Numbered from the stretch's first letter, positions 17,641 to 27,126 are shown. The stretch: DNA of 50,683 nt from Crocosphaera sp. (GCA_030065205.1 JASJDN010000020.1:1-50683), one strand, 5' to 3'. Notes: generated from the sequence alone by a model not told the origin. Translations and numbers: made by a program.

Positions 17641-18381
17641 ATGTCAGAGCAGGCGTTAACCGTTAGTCATTTAGGGGTGTATTACCGTCGTCTTCAAGCA
17701 TTACATAACATCAATTTATCCATCCAACCTGGACGGTTGACGGGAATTATTGGCCCCAATGGCGCGGGAAAAAGCACCTTGATGAAAGGGATGTTAGGGT
17801 TAATTCCCATCACAGAAGGAACCGTCACTTATCAAGGTCGTCCTCTACTGCAACAATTAGAGAAAGTAGCCTACGTTCCCCAGCGATCGCAAATTGATTG
17901 GACTTATCCTGTAACGGTGTGGGATGTGGTAATGATGGGAAGAGTGCGTCAAACCGGCTGGTTAAAGTGGTTTTCTGCTTACAGTCGTCGTATGGGGTTA
18001 GAAGCATTGCAACGGGTGGATATGTCTGCTTACGGAGATCGTCCCATTGGGGAGTTGTCTGGGGGACAACAACAACGAGTCTTTTTAGCGAGATCCTTAG
18101 CTCAAAATGCCGATATTTTCCTATTTGATGAACCGTTTGTTGGGGTTGATCAGAAAACAGAAAGTATTTTATTTAGTATTTTCCGAGAATTAGTAGCAAA
18201 TGGAAAAATTGTGATTGTGGTTAATCATGATTTAGGGGAGTCGATTACTCATTTTGACGATTTAATTTTATTAAATCGAGAAATTGTAGCAGCCGGCAAA
18301 CGACAGTTTGTCCTACAAGAAACCCATTTAACCCAAGCTTATCGGGGAAAGGTTGCCTTTTTCAATCAGAAAGCAGCTTAG
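17641..18381 (+). CDS. mntA: Mn/Zn-type ABC transporter ATP-binding protein (MntA-like)
   Basis: 246 residues from ATG 17641. An ATG at 17632 is in frame, but the Shine-Dalgarno AGAGGA (17626-17631) is 8-9 bases from 17641 and abuts 17632, which decides the start. Motifs are Walker A GPNGAGKS, Q-loop YVPQRSQIDW, signature LSGGQQQR, Walker B IFLFDEPF and H-loop VNHDLGE. VPQRSQIDWTYPVTVWDVVMMGR is characteristic of the metal-chelate/Mn-Zn ATPases (MntA/ZnuC/PsaB group). In Synechocystis the order is mntCAB in one operon. Here ATPase and binding protein are divergent, and the next gene downstream is an unrelated kinase on the other strand, so the permease must be elsewhere. Confidence 0.87.
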   Translation: MSEQALTVSHLGVYYRRLQALHNINLSIQPGRLTGIIGPNGAGKSTLMKGMLGLIPITEGTVTYQGRPLLQQLEKVAYVPQRSQIDWTYPVTVWDVVMMGRVRQTGWLKWFSAYSRRMGLEALQRVDMSAYGDRPIGELSGGQQQRVFLARSLAQNADIFLFDEPFVGVDQKTESILFSIFRELVANGKIVIVVNHDLGESITHFDDLILLNREIVAAGKRQFVLQETHLTQAYRGKVAFFNQKAA

Positions 18382-18410
18382 TCTTATTTCTATAATCTTA
18401 ACTAAAGAAA

Positions 18411-18480
18411 ACCCCTGATGAGAGGAGAGATAGTTACTTTAACGATAAAACAACTATCTCAGTGGTTCATCAAAAGGGGT
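18411..18480. repeat. Long interrupted hairpin between convergent genes
   Basis: Three nested pairs are ACCCCT/AGGGGT at the base, GATGA/TCATC, and GAGATAGTT/AACTATCTC at the top, around a 16-base AT-rich loop. A second small pair TAGGGA/TCCCTA follows at about 18484-18515. The position, between the end of the mntA-like gene and the end of the kinase gene, suits a bidirectional terminator or a palindromic mobile repeat. Confidence 0.5.
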
Positions 18481-18552
18481 ACATAGGGATTTTTAGTGAC
18501 AAGAGCATTCCCTACGATGAGTAGGAAACCTCCTCAAAAACTAGAAGAAAAA

Positions 18553-21087
18553 TTAAGGTTTTGAGTTCCCTAACGTTGTTATTGCCTCATGGCTACTCTG
18601 ATAAGGATCTAAGATTACTCTAAGTTGTGGGAATTTTTCTACGGTTTCGGCTAGTTTTTGCAAGTCAAAAGTTTGAAGGTTATTTTTTAAGGTTTGACTG
18701 TAATTAACTAACAAGTGACAATTATAATTATGACCAAGTTGTTGTAAATTATGACTAAATTGTTTTAGTTGTGATAGAATCATTTTTTGCCGAATAAGTT
18801 GCCACGAATTGACTTCTATTTCTGATAATTTTTCCAGTAACTCACTTAAGTGATTAATTTCTTTATAGTCTGATTCTGCTATCATTAACTGTAAGTTATC
18901 TGAGGTTTCTTCAGTAGATTCTATGTTTTTACTTTCCGTTGAATCTATAATTTCAACGTCAGGAAAAGTTAGCTGAAACGTTGTACCTTTTTGCCATTGA
19001 CTTTCTAAGGTAATTTTTCCCCCTAAAAGATGGGTTAATTTTCGAGTAATTGATAATCCTAACCCCGTACCTCCATAACGGGAAATATCTTGTCCTTCAC
19101 TTTGCATGAATTTTTGAAAAATTTTTTCTTTTTCTGTATCTTTAATGCCAATACCCGTATCTTTCACCTTCAGAATTACTGTACATTGCTCTTCTTGTAA
19201 ATTATCAATCATAACAGTTATTTGTATATAACCTTGTTCCGTAAATTTGATGGCATTACCAAGAAGATTAAATAATATTTGTCGTAGACGTAACGGATCA
19301 AAGTTTATTTTTTTTGGAATCTTTTCGCTAATTTCTGTTAAGATATATAATTCTTTTTGGGAGGCTTGATAAGAAAATATTTGTATTACTTCTTGAATAA
19401 TCTCTTCAAGATCAACCGCTTTATACGTCAATTCTAGTTTTCCTGCTTCAATTTTAGCTAAATCTAAGAGATCATTAATAAGAGATAATAATGTATTCCC
19501 ACTGGTAGAAATAGCGTCAACATATTTAGAAAATCGAGGGTTTTCTAAATGTAATTGTAATAATTCACAAAACCCTAAAATTGAATTCATAGGGGTACGT
19601 ATTTCGTGACTAATATTAGTCAAAAATTCACTCTTTGCTTGGTTGGCTAAATCGGCTGCTTTTTTAGCCTTTATTAGTTCAATTTCTGCTTCTTTTCTAG
19701 CGGTAATGTCTTCATAAAGTGTCGCTATTCGATAAATTTTATCCTCTTCATTCCTGACAGGAAAAGAACAAACTCTTAACCAATGAAGGTTATTATTTTT
19801 ATCGATAATTCTATATTCAGTTTCGCTTGATTCTCCTTGATGTTGTTCAAGTAATGACTTCATCACTCTGGGACGATCTTCTTCATAAATACTACTATGT
19901 AAAAGATAGGGTTGCTGATATAATAATTGTGCAGAAAATCCCCAGATTTTTTCACAAGTTGGACTAATATATAAAAGATTTCTACTCTCTAAACAAGTTA
20001 AAGCAAAAACCTCTTGAATATTCTCTACTAATTGATGAAATTTCTCTTCTGATTTTTGTTGAGCAACTTCTAAGGCTTTTTCTTCGGTAATATCTCTGAA
20101 AGACACCAAATAAACTGATTCTTGTTCCCATTCTGTAACAGAAACGTGCATTTGAACCACTCCAGTTTTATTACCGGGTTTAAGGATTTCTAAAATAGCT
20201 GGTTTTTGACTAATAATAGGGATACCAAAAAAATAGCCTAATAAACTGTTTAAAGGTTGATTAAAAATTTCTAACGCCGTAGGATTAGCAAATTTAATCA
20301 TTCCTTGTTGATCAACGATAATAATACCTGTTGCCAGATTATACACTAGATCATGAAGTTGTTTCTCTCGCTTAATTAATTGTTTTTCAACTTGCTTACG
20401 TTCTTGAATTTCTTGTCGTAAATTTACATTAACTTCTTCTAATTTATGGGTTCTTTCTGCAACAAAGTTTTCGAGATTTTTGTTAATCTGTTTAAGTTTT
20501 TCTTCTGCTTTTCTTTTTTCCCACTCTCTAGCTAGATTTAAAGCAAAAATATCAACAATTTCCACGATTAAATCTAAATTAGGTAACCCATGAATGCTCA
20601 TCATACAAAGCAGTCCAATGATAGTTCCTTTTTGACCATAGATTGCTTTACCAATATAACTTTCGATTTTATTTTCCTGTAACCAAATATCATCAGGAAA
20701 CAATTGTCTTACGTTTTGAGAACAGATGAAATATCCCTTTTGTATCACTTTTTGACAAGGAGTTTTATCAATGGGATAAGTAATGATTTCTGAGGGTTGA
20801 CCATTAACACATCCTGCTAACACTTGGATGGATGTTTCTGATTTTATCTCAGTAATAAACCCATATTCAATGCCTAAAGCTTGAGTTAAATGTAAGACTA
20901 AAGATTCAAAGAAATTATCAGCATTTGCCGATGAAATACCTAACAAAACCTGCTTTAAGACTTGGGAAAAAGTTTCCGCTTCTGATAAGTTACAATAGGA
21001 GGAGTGGCTAGAAGTCATGATTGCTTGAGAACCAGTGGAAGCTCTCAAAAAAGGGTTAGAGGAAATAATAGTTTGATGCTTGACCAT
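18553..21087 (-). CDS. GAF-PAS-PAS sensor histidine kinase
   Basis: 844 residues from ATG 21087; a TTG directly before it is in frame. No transmembrane segment, so cytoplasmic. Order: GAF domain (about 30-195), coiled coil (NKNLENFVAERTHKLEEVNV, to about 245), PAS (about 245-340), PAS with PAC (about 355-470), HisKA with phospho-acceptor His494 in NISHEIRTPMNS, and HATPase_c with NLLGNAIKF (N box), VKDTGIGI (G1) and GGTGLGLSI (G2). A tail of about 130 residues after the ATPase is helical, has no receiver residues, and is not recognised; similar tails occur on cyanobacterial kinases. No response regulator is adjacent. The GAF lacks an obvious bilin-binding Cys motif, so the signal is unknown. 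Confidence 0.9.
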   Translation of the reverse strand: MVKHQTIISSNPFLRASTGSQAIMTSSHSSYCNLSEAETFSQVLKQVLLGISSANADNFFESLVLHLTQALGIEYGFITEIKSETSIQVLAGCVNGQPSEIITYPIDKTPCQKVIQKGYFICSQNVRQLFPDDIWLQENKIESYIGKAIYGQKGTIIGLLCMMSIHGLPNLDLIVEIVDIFALNLAREWEKRKAEEKLKQINKNLENFVAERTHKLEEVNVNLRQEIQERKQVEKQLIKREKQLHDLVYNLATGIIIVDQQGMIKFANPTALEIFNQPLNSLLGYFFGIPIISQKPAILEILKPGNKTGVVQMHVSVTEWEQESVYLVSFRDITEEKALEVAQQKSEEKFHQLVENIQEVFALTCLESRNLLYISPTCEKIWGFSAQLLYQQPYLLHSSIYEEDRPRVMKSLLEQHQGESSETEYRIIDKNNNLHWLRVCSFPVRNEEDKIYRIATLYEDITARKEAEIELIKAKKAADLANQAKSEFLTNISHEIRTPMNSILGFCELLQLHLENPRFSKYVDAISTSGNTLLSLINDLLDLAKIEAGKLELTYKAVDLEEIIQEVIQIFSYQASQKELYILTEISEKIPKKINFDPLRLRQILFNLLGNAIKFTEQGYIQITVMIDNLQEEQCTVILKVKDTGIGIKDTEKEKIFQKFMQSEGQDISRYGGTGLGLSITRKLTHLLGGKITLESQWQKGTTFQLTFPDVEIIDSTESKNIESTEETSDNLQLMIAESDYKEINHLSELLEKLSEIEVNSWQLIRQKMILSQLKQFSHNLQQLGHNYNCHLLVNYSQTLKNNLQTFDLQKLAETVEKFPQLRVILDPYQSSHEAITTLGNSKP

Positions 21088-21248
21088 CAAATATTAATCA
21101 TACTTTACCTTATTTTATCAAAAAGAATTGATGACTGATGTAACATTGCTTTAATCAAAAATGTCATTCTATTCAGTTTTTTTAAGATATAACAAAGATT
21201 TTCGAGTTTGTGTTGTATGATACTTCTGTCTCTTTCCTATCTTCCAAC

Positions 21249-21824
21249 ATGAAAACCCTAATTGTTGCTACCAGTAATCCTGGGAAATTGCAAGAAATGC
21301 AAGAATACTTAATCGGATTAAATTGGACATTAAAACTCAAACCCCCTGAACTCGAAATTGAAGAAACCGGCAAAACTTTCTTAGAAAACGCCATTTTAAA
21401 AGCGTCTCAAGTGGCCAAAGCGTTAGGAGAATGGGCGATCGCCGATGACTCCGGATTAGCTGTTGAAGCTCTCAATGGCGCACCTGGACTCTATTCCGCC
21501 CGATATGGTGATACAGATCAAGGGAGAATTGAGCGAGTGTTACGGGAATTAGGGGACAATAATAACAGACGAGGGAAGTTTGTTTGTGCCATTGCTTTGG
21601 CCCGTCCCGATGGTTCTATTGCCTTAGAAACCGAAGGCATTTGTCCAGGAGAAATCCTCGCAACCCCTCAAGGAAGCCAAGGATTCGGTTATGATCCGAT
21701 TTTCTATGTTCCTTCCTATCAGCAAACTTTTGCTCAGATGACACCAGAATTGAAACGGGATATCTCCCATCGCGGTCAAGCGTTTGCGAAATTGTTGCCG
21801 AAGTTAAAGGAATTATCTGTTTAA
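21249..21824 (+). CDS. rdgB: Non-canonical purine NTP pyrophosphatase (RdgB/HAM1)
   Basis: 191 residues. It hydrolyses ITP, dITP and XTP to monophosphates, cleaning the nucleotide pool. Motifs: TSNPGKLQEMQEYL at the start (substrate-binding T-x-N-x-x-K), ETGKTFLENAILKA, AIADDSGLAVEALNGAPGLYSARY (metal-binding Asp), GSQGFGYDPIFYVP and TFAQMTPELKRDISHRGQA. An upstream in-frame start at 21210 would add 13 residues unlike the family, while ATG 21249 gives MKTLIVATSNPGK as expected. It is convergent with glnB, 35 bp between stops. Confidence 0.94.
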   Translation: MKTLIVATSNPGKLQEMQEYLIGLNWTLKLKPPELEIEETGKTFLENAILKASQVAKALGEWAIADDSGLAVEALNGAPGLYSARYGDTDQGRIERVLRELGDNNNRRGKFVCAIALARPDGSIALETEGICPGEILATPQGSQGFGYDPIFYVPSYQQTFAQMTPELKRDISHRGQAFAKLLPKLKELSV

Positions 21825-21859
21825 TGGGAGACTTAGGCCATCCCAAGTCCCCATACCCT

Positions 21860-22204
<345 letters not shown>

Positions 22205-22299
22205 TTACTCCTCGTAATCTATGTTCATTCGTTGTCTACTATAGATAGAAATGATAACCCACTCTCGGATAAACCCTAAGATTTTTAAGTATTCAGTAT

Positions 22300-23547
22300 T
22301 CACCCCTTCAATATGGTAAGAGGCCGTTTTCCTAATAACCCTGTCATCAACTGTAAGGCCAACTTTTTCAACGGTGGCACCCCCATCATTAACCTTAACC
22401 CTAAACGACGAATTACCATGATCGGGAAGATTTGATTGGAAAAGAAACGGTCTAAAAAGTCTGTAAACCCTAAAATGAGCCAATTTTCCCATTTCCGCCA
22501 ACGTTCGTACCGTTTTAATACCTTAATATCTCCAATATCTTCCCCGTTTTGGTAGGCTTGGGCAATCACTTCGCCTAAGGCCGCAGCGTCTCTGATGCCT
22601 AGGTTTAAGCCTTGTCCTCCCACCGGATGACAACAATGGGCTGCATCCCCCACTAAGGCCAGTCGAGACTGAGTATAATGATCGCTTTGCATCAACTGAA
22701 CAGGGAATAAATAGCGATCGCTGTCTAAAGTAATTTCACCCAATGATCCTTGGGTTCGTTCTTGTAATTTCTCTAAAAATTCCTGCTTATCTAATTCCAA
22801 TAAGGCTTGGGCTTGGGTGTGGGGTGCGGTCCAAACAATCTGACAACGGTTTCCGGGTAAGGGTAAAATGCCCATTGGGCCACTGTAACAAAACCGCTCA
22901 AAGGCGATATCGTTACGGGGGGCGGTATGTTCGATGGTAAAGGTAACACAAGACTGCCAATATTTCCAACCTTGGGTTTTAATTTCGGACAGAGAACGAA
23001 TGAACGATCGCGGTCCATCGGCCCCAATCACAAGTTTGCTGTGTAATTGTTGACTGATGCCATCTTTTTCCACCGTAACCACCGCTTCTGTCTCACTGTA
23101 GTTTACGTCCACCACCTGAGCCGGACAGATCCATTCGATGTTCGGACAATGGGCGATCGCTTTTTGTAAGGTGCGTAAAATGACACCGTGATCCCCCACA
23201 TAGCCTAAATAGTCCGTTCCTAGATCCGCCGTTTCAAAGGTCACCACCTGGGGATAATCGGCATCGGAGAGACGGATATGACGAAATTTACCAATCTGGG
23301 GCAATATTTCCGACCAAACCCCAATGGCATCAAAAATCTTCCCAGACAGCAGCGACAGGGCATAAGCACGCCCTCTCGAAGCCACTTTTTCCAGGGATTG
23401 CACCTCAATGAGCTTGATGTTTAACCCTGAATCTTTGAGGGTTAGGGCTAAGGTCGCGCCTACGATACTACCGCCGACGATGGCCAGGTCGCAAGTTAAG
23501 GGTTGAGTGGAATTTGATTGAGGTGAGGCAATGGTTTCTAAGGTCAT
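22300..23547 (-). CDS. UbiH/Coq6-type FAD-dependent monooxygenase
   Basis: 415 residues of the flavoprotein hydroxylase family acting on aromatic rings of quinone precursors (UbiH, UbiF, Coq6). Motifs: dinucleotide-binding DLAIVGGSIVGATLALTL at about 20-38, the Asp-Gly motif VIGADGPRS, and the second FAD motif ALVGDAAHCCHPVGGQGLNLGIRDA. Cyanobacteria make plastoquinone, not ubiquinone, so a role in plastoquinone or another prenylquinone is likely, but the exact substrate is not shown by sequence. No membrane segment is clear; the C-terminus (LRLMMGVPPLKKLALQLM) may be amphipathic. It lies 21 bp downstream of the TerC gene on the same strand, so the two are probably co-transcribed. Confidence 0.85.
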   Translation of the reverse strand: MTLETIASPQSNSTQPLTCDLAIVGGSIVGATLALTLKDSGLNIKLIEVQSLEKVASRGRAYALSLLSGKIFDAIGVWSEILPQIGKFRHIRLSDADYPQVVTFETADLGTDYLGYVGDHGVILRTLQKAIAHCPNIEWICPAQVVDVNYSETEAVVTVEKDGISQQLHSKLVIGADGPRSFIRSLSEIKTQGWKYWQSCVTFTIEHTAPRNDIAFERFCYSGPMGILPLPGNRCQIVWTAPHTQAQALLELDKQEFLEKLQERTQGSLGEITLDSDRYLFPVQLMQSDHYTQSRLALVGDAAHCCHPVGGQGLNLGIRDAAALGEVIAQAYQNGEDIGDIKVLKRYERWRKWENWLILGFTDFLDRFFSNQIFPIMVIRRLGLRLMMGVPPLKKLALQLMTGLLGKRPLTILKG

Positions 23548-23568
23548 GGTTTAAGACAACGAGATCAA

Positions 23569-24321
23569 TTAAGAAGAAATTTTTTCCGGTTCTTTACTAA
23601 TTTGATTGTCTATAGATTCCACAGAAATTTCAACCTCATTACGATGTTCTGGATTACGCTTAGAAAAGCCCCAAACAAAGATTAAGGCGATGGTACTAAT
23701 CATTAACCATTCAGGGGGAACCCATTCAGGATTGATCACCCTAACTAATAATCGTAATCCCACAAAACCAACGGTAATAAATCCTGCATCTTCGAGATAG
23801 GTATATTCTTTTAACCAACGGATAAATAATTCTGCCAAAAATCGCAGGGTAATGACGCCTATAGTTCCCCCTGCCAAAATTAACCAAACTTCATCCGCTA
23901 AGGCAATGGCTGTGGTTACACTATCCAAGGAAAACGCTAAATCGGTAACAGCGATTAAGGGAATTGCTTGCCAAAGGGAGGTAAACTCTGGGCCATGATG
24001 ATGATCATTTTCATTTTCTTGGGAAGCAAAATAATTAAACACCAACCAGAGGAGATAGGCCGCCCCCAACAGTTCAAACTGCCAAAATTTCACTACCCAG
24101 GTTGCTGTTAAAATCAACGACATTCGTAACACATAAGCCACTATTAACCCAATATTAAGGGCTGAGCGTTGTAATTTCGGGCTTTTTAGCCCCTGGGCAA
24201 TGGCGGCTAAAGCGATCGCATTATCAGCCGATAACACCGCTTCTAAGGCGATTAAAATGATTAATAAGATAGGGGTTTTGAGACTGAGAGCGAGAGAAGA
24301 GTCAAGAATCTGGTCTAACAT
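23569..24321 (-). CDS. TerC family integral membrane protein
   Basis: 250 residues, about seven membrane segments. The TerC signatures are ALEAVLSADNAIALA near residues 27-41 and VTDLAFSLDSVTTAIA near 125-140; their Asp and Asn residues are thought to bind the transported ion. A His-rich loop NENDHHHG lies between the halves, and the cytoplasmic tail is acidic. TerC proteins are tied to tellurite resistance and, in several bacteria, to manganese efflux (Alx, MeeF/MeeY), and a plant relative acts in thylakoid assembly. Mn efflux would fit a phototroph, but the substrate is not proven. It is the first gene of a pair with the monooxygenase, 135 bp after the DUF202 array. Confidence 0.88.
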   Translation of the reverse strand: MLDQILDSSLALSLKTPILLIILIALEAVLSADNAIALAAIAQGLKSPKLQRSALNIGLIVAYVLRMSLILTATWVVKFWQFELLGAAYLLWLVFNYFASQENENDHHHGPEFTSLWQAIPLIAVTDLAFSLDSVTTAIALADEVWLILAGGTIGVITLRFLAELFIRWLKEYTYLEDAGFITVGFVGLRLLVRVINPEWVPPEWLMISTIALIFVWGFSKRNPEHRNEVEISVESIDNQISKEPEKISS

Positions 24322-24456
24322 TCAAAAATTAGGGATGAATAAGTGCAATTATCAAAAGAACGACCCTTAAAATGTCGTTACTGTGTTATGGTCTGAATGA
24401 TTCCTTAAATTAATGATAATGTATTTAACAAAATCTGGTCATTTTTCTCATTTTTG

Positions 24457-24849
24457 TTAATATGGGATCAGTGGACTTATCAGAATCCCTAAAAAAGCAA
24501 CGATCCCTAAAAACGCTAGAATGTAAGCCACGATAAGCGTTGGTGATTTTCTCGATTGATAAAGCAAGTCATTGCGTTGAATTCTCCCAAGTTGACGACG
24601 ATAATCTAGAGCAGCAGCTAATAAGGAAAAAGTCCCTAACGCAATAAAAGAAATGCCTAAAATGCGAGATAAACGAATCGGATTAGCAATTCCCCCTAAA
24701 TTTTGATTCAGTATAGAAACAATTCTTTCAATACCAAAACCAAAACTAATTAAGGTTAAAGACGTGCGAATCCACGCCATTAAGGTTCTTTCTTGTGCTG
24801 CTCGATTCCGTTCTTTTGCTAGTTCTGTACCAGGATTAGGGTTTGTCAT
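24457..24849 (-). CDS. DUF202 membrane protein, last of a four-gene array
   Basis: 130 residues, three predicted membrane segments. The DUF202 signature ELAKERNRAAQERTLMAWIRTSLTLISFGFGIERI spans residues 9-43 (key residues: two ER-T/N pairs, A-W-I-R-T, F-G-F). The same domain forms the membrane part of yeast Vtc1, a subunit of the vacuolar polyphosphate polymerase; bacterial members (YidH type) have no settled function. It lies 22 bp after the preceding paralogue. I infer it forms a hetero-oligomeric membrane assembly with its neighbours. Confidence 0.85.
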   Translation of the reverse strand: MTNPNPGTELAKERNRAAQERTLMAWIRTSLTLISFGFGIERIVSILNQNLGGIANPIRLSRILGISFIALGTFSLLAAALDYRRQLGRIQRNDLLYQSRKSPTLIVAYILAFLGIVAFLGILISPLIPY

Positions 24850-24871
24850 TTTGGTTGCTCGTTAATTTATT

Positions 24872-25270
24872 TTAATTAAGTCCTAGAAAAATAATTAATA
24901 GAGAGATAAATCCAAACAGAATAACCGCTAAAACAACAATCATGTTGAGATAATGACTGGGATAAAAAAAATAATCATCCCGTTGAATTGATTGTACCTC
25001 AAAGTAATGTTGTATCATAGCAATAATTAACAAAACAATTCCGATAGCAATTAAAGTTAAACTGATATAATGTGCCGATTGTATGGTTATTAATGGATTT
25101 CTATTAGGAAACTTTTGTTGTAGTGCCTGAAAAATTTGATCAATGGCAAATCCAAACCCAATTAACGTTAAACAGTTTTGTATCCAAGCGGTAATCGTCC
25201 GTTCTGCTGCTGCACGATTCCGTTCTTTTGCTAATTCATTAGTCGGACCAGTGATTTTATCAGGTGTCAT
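24872..25270 (-). CDS. DUF202 membrane protein, third of the array
   Basis: 132 residues, three membrane segments. The signature is altered: ELAKERNRAAAERTITAWIQNCLTLIGFGFAID. The otherwise near-invariant A-W-I-R-T is A-W-I-Q-N here, so the conserved Arg is replaced by Gln in this copy only. That marks it as a specialised or weakened subunit. The loop after segment two is charged (HYFEVQSIQRDDYFFYPSH). Gaps of 22 bp on both sides show one operon with its paralogues. Confidence 0.83.
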   Translation of the reverse strand: MTPDKITGPTNELAKERNRAAAERTITAWIQNCLTLIGFGFAIDQIFQALQQKFPNRNPLITIQSAHYISLTLIAIGIVLLIIAMIQHYFEVQSIQRDDYFFYPSHYLNMIVVLAVILFGFISLLIIFLGLN

Positions 25271-25292
25271 TATTTAATAATTTATAATTGAT

Positions 25293-25682
25293 TTAGTTGA
25301 TAATTACTTCTCTCCAAATGGTGAAAAAGATGCTAATCGCAATTAATACTAATATTCCAGAAACCATTATACCTAAAGATTGTCGAGGCGTATAATAATA
25401 ATCTGGTTGTTCGAGCCGTTTCATTTCATTTTTATAATCTAAAGCTGCTATCAATATAGAAAAAAAACCTGTCCCAACAATCAATAAACTAAACAATTTA
25501 ACGAGAACAGTGGGTTGATTTTCTACTCCTATATAAAGTTTACTAATAGCACGTTCTAACCCAAAACCAATACCGATTAAAGCAACACTGGTGCGAATCC
25601 AAGCCAAAAGGGTGCGATCGGCTGCAATACGATTACGTTGTTTAGCCAGTTCGGTTTGCCAATTTGGAGAATGATTAGTCAT
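25293..25682 (-). CDS. DUF202 membrane protein, second of the array
   Basis: 129 residues, three membrane segments. Signature ELAKQRNRIAADRTLLAWIRTSVALIGIGFGLERAIS is intact. The short loop DYKNEMKRLEQPDYYYTPRQS matches the equivalent loop in the other copies (DYRRQLGRIQRNDLLYQSRKS). It starts only 6 bp after the stop of the DUF202-symporter fusion, so translational coupling is likely. Confidence 0.85.
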   Translation of the reverse strand: MTNHSPNWQTELAKQRNRIAADRTLLAWIRTSVALIGIGFGLERAISKLYIGVENQPTVLVKLFSLLIVGTGFFSILIAALDYKNEMKRLEQPDYYYTPRQSLGIMVSGILVLIAISIFFTIWREVIIN

Positions 25683-25688
25683 CAGTTT

Positions 25689-27077
25689 TCAGTTATTATT
25701 AGTTATAGGTTTGGAAATATTCTCTTTACTTTTTTTTATTTTATTTTTCACCCAAACATTATAAGGTAAAGCAAAAATAGCACCCAAAACGGCATAAGCT
25801 GCAAGTCCAGGAATGGCATTAGTTGCACCGTTAACGATGGCAATATATAAGGCTAAACCAATGTTACGAGCAATGGTTGCTGTTGCTAGGGTGGATCGAG
25901 TTTCTATGTTATCATCAACCCCACCCAATAAATGGCCAATGATGAGGCCAAATGCCACCATCAAAGCAATACTGACAACTGTTGTCCAACCCACTGTAGG
26001 AACTAAATTTAGACTAATACCAACGGAAAAAATAAGCACCACTAAAAATAAAGTATTAACAACATTGAGTAATAAATCCCCAATTTCTTCTGCTAAATCA
26101 GCCGATAACTTACGAATTAATAACCCAAGACACAAAGGTAATAATTGAACTGTTGCCACTTGTTTCGCCACTAAAATAAAATCGATGCTTTCACGACTTT
26201 CTAAAAAAATAAATGAAAATAAATACAAAGCCAAGGGCGTAAATAGTACAGCCAATAAGGACAAAATTACTTGTAAACTAGCTGCAAAAGTTACGTTTCC
26301 TCCTGACATAATCGTTCTTTTAGTTAATAAAGGTGGTGCGGGAGAAGCCGCTAACAGAATGAAAGCAATGGCGATATATTTACTGAGATTGAAGATGAAT
26401 AAAACGGAAACTACAATCAAAGGAAAAATAACTAAGACAGATAACAAAGCTTTAGCTAAAAATCGAGGATGATTTTTCAGAGAAACTAAATCACTTAACG
26501 GAATTTTCACTCCCATCGTTAGCATAATGAGAAAGATATTTAAAGCAAACAAATTTTGAATAACTTTACTATCTAAAGTGAAAATTTCTGATAGATTAAA
26601 ATCGACAGCTAATAAAGGAATAAAAGCAGCTAGGCCAATGAATAGTAAAATAATCCCCACTGTAAAGCCTTGGGACCATTGAGGGACATATTTGTACTGT
26701 TTTTCGTCAATATTCTTAAGGGTACGCCAATGAGTCACTAAAGAAGCAGCTAAGGCAAAGATCCCTAAACTCATCAGACTTAAGCCTAAAACTCGTTCTT
26801 CTGTGAGGGTATTAATGCCAGTTTTTGGGGTAGTTTTATGCAAATAGCTGAAAAAACGATCAATTCCAAAACCAAAGCTAATCATGGATAAAGATGTTCG
26901 TATCCAAGCCATCAAAGTCCTTTCCTGTGCAGCCCGAGTTCGTTCCCTGGCTAATTCCGTGCGAGTTTCAGCTAAAACATTTCTTTCTAGGGCCAGATCG
27001 GTTCGGGTTTTTGCCAGATCCGTCCGTTGTATGGCAAGTTCATTATTATTGGGGAGCTTAGCTTCTGATTCAGACAT
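25689..27077 (-). CDS. Fusion of DUF202 domain and bile acid:sodium symporter-like (BASS/SBF) transporter
   Basis: 462 residues. Residues about 10-50 are tandem heptads of the form L-A-x-x-R-T-x (LAIQRTD, LAKTRTD, LALERNV, LAETRTE, LARERTR, AAQERTL), running straight into the DUF202 signature MAWIRTSLSMISFGFGIDRF. The DUF202 part (to about 150) has three membrane segments. From about 165 onward there are nine or ten segments with BASS family features: LTMGVKIPLSDL, LAASPAPPLLTKRTIMSGGN, the Na+-binding type crossover region, and STLATATIARNIGLALYIAI. BASS proteins import organic anions with Na+ (bile acids, pyruvate, and in cyanobacteria bicarbonate/other anions by related SbtA-like folds). 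The substrate here is unknown. It heads three free-standing DUF202 genes. Confidence 0.85.
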   Translation of the reverse strand: MSESEAKLPNNNELAIQRTDLAKTRTDLALERNVLAETRTELARERTRAAQERTLMAWIRTSLSMISFGFGIDRFFSYLHKTTPKTGINTLTEERVLGLSLMSLGIFALAASLVTHWRTLKNIDEKQYKYVPQWSQGFTVGIILLFIGLAAFIPLLAVDFNLSEIFTLDSKVIQNLFALNIFLIMLTMGVKIPLSDLVSLKNHPRFLAKALLSVLVIFPLIVVSVLFIFNLSKYIAIAFILLAASPAPPLLTKRTIMSGGNVTFAASLQVILSLLAVLFTPLALYLFSFIFLESRESIDFILVAKQVATVQLLPLCLGLLIRKLSADLAEEIGDLLLNVVNTLFLVVLIFSVGISLNLVPTVGWTTVVSIALMVAFGLIIGHLLGGVDDNIETRSTLATATIARNIGLALYIAIVNGATNAIPGLAAYAVLGAIFALPYNVWVKNKIKKSKENISKPITNNN

Positions 27078-27126
27078 GGTGTTTATTTGCAGATTTTAAT
27101 GAGAGTTCTGTGGGTTTAAAATTATT

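Noticed and set aside
18477..18490. Possible second LexA box (GGGTACATAGGGAT)
   Set aside because: Only the first GTAC half fits; the GTWC half is absent.
22205..22501. 98-residue minus-strand frame between glnB and the monooxygenase
   Set aside because: It overlaps the end of the clear UbiH-type gene in another frame and has low-quality sequence.
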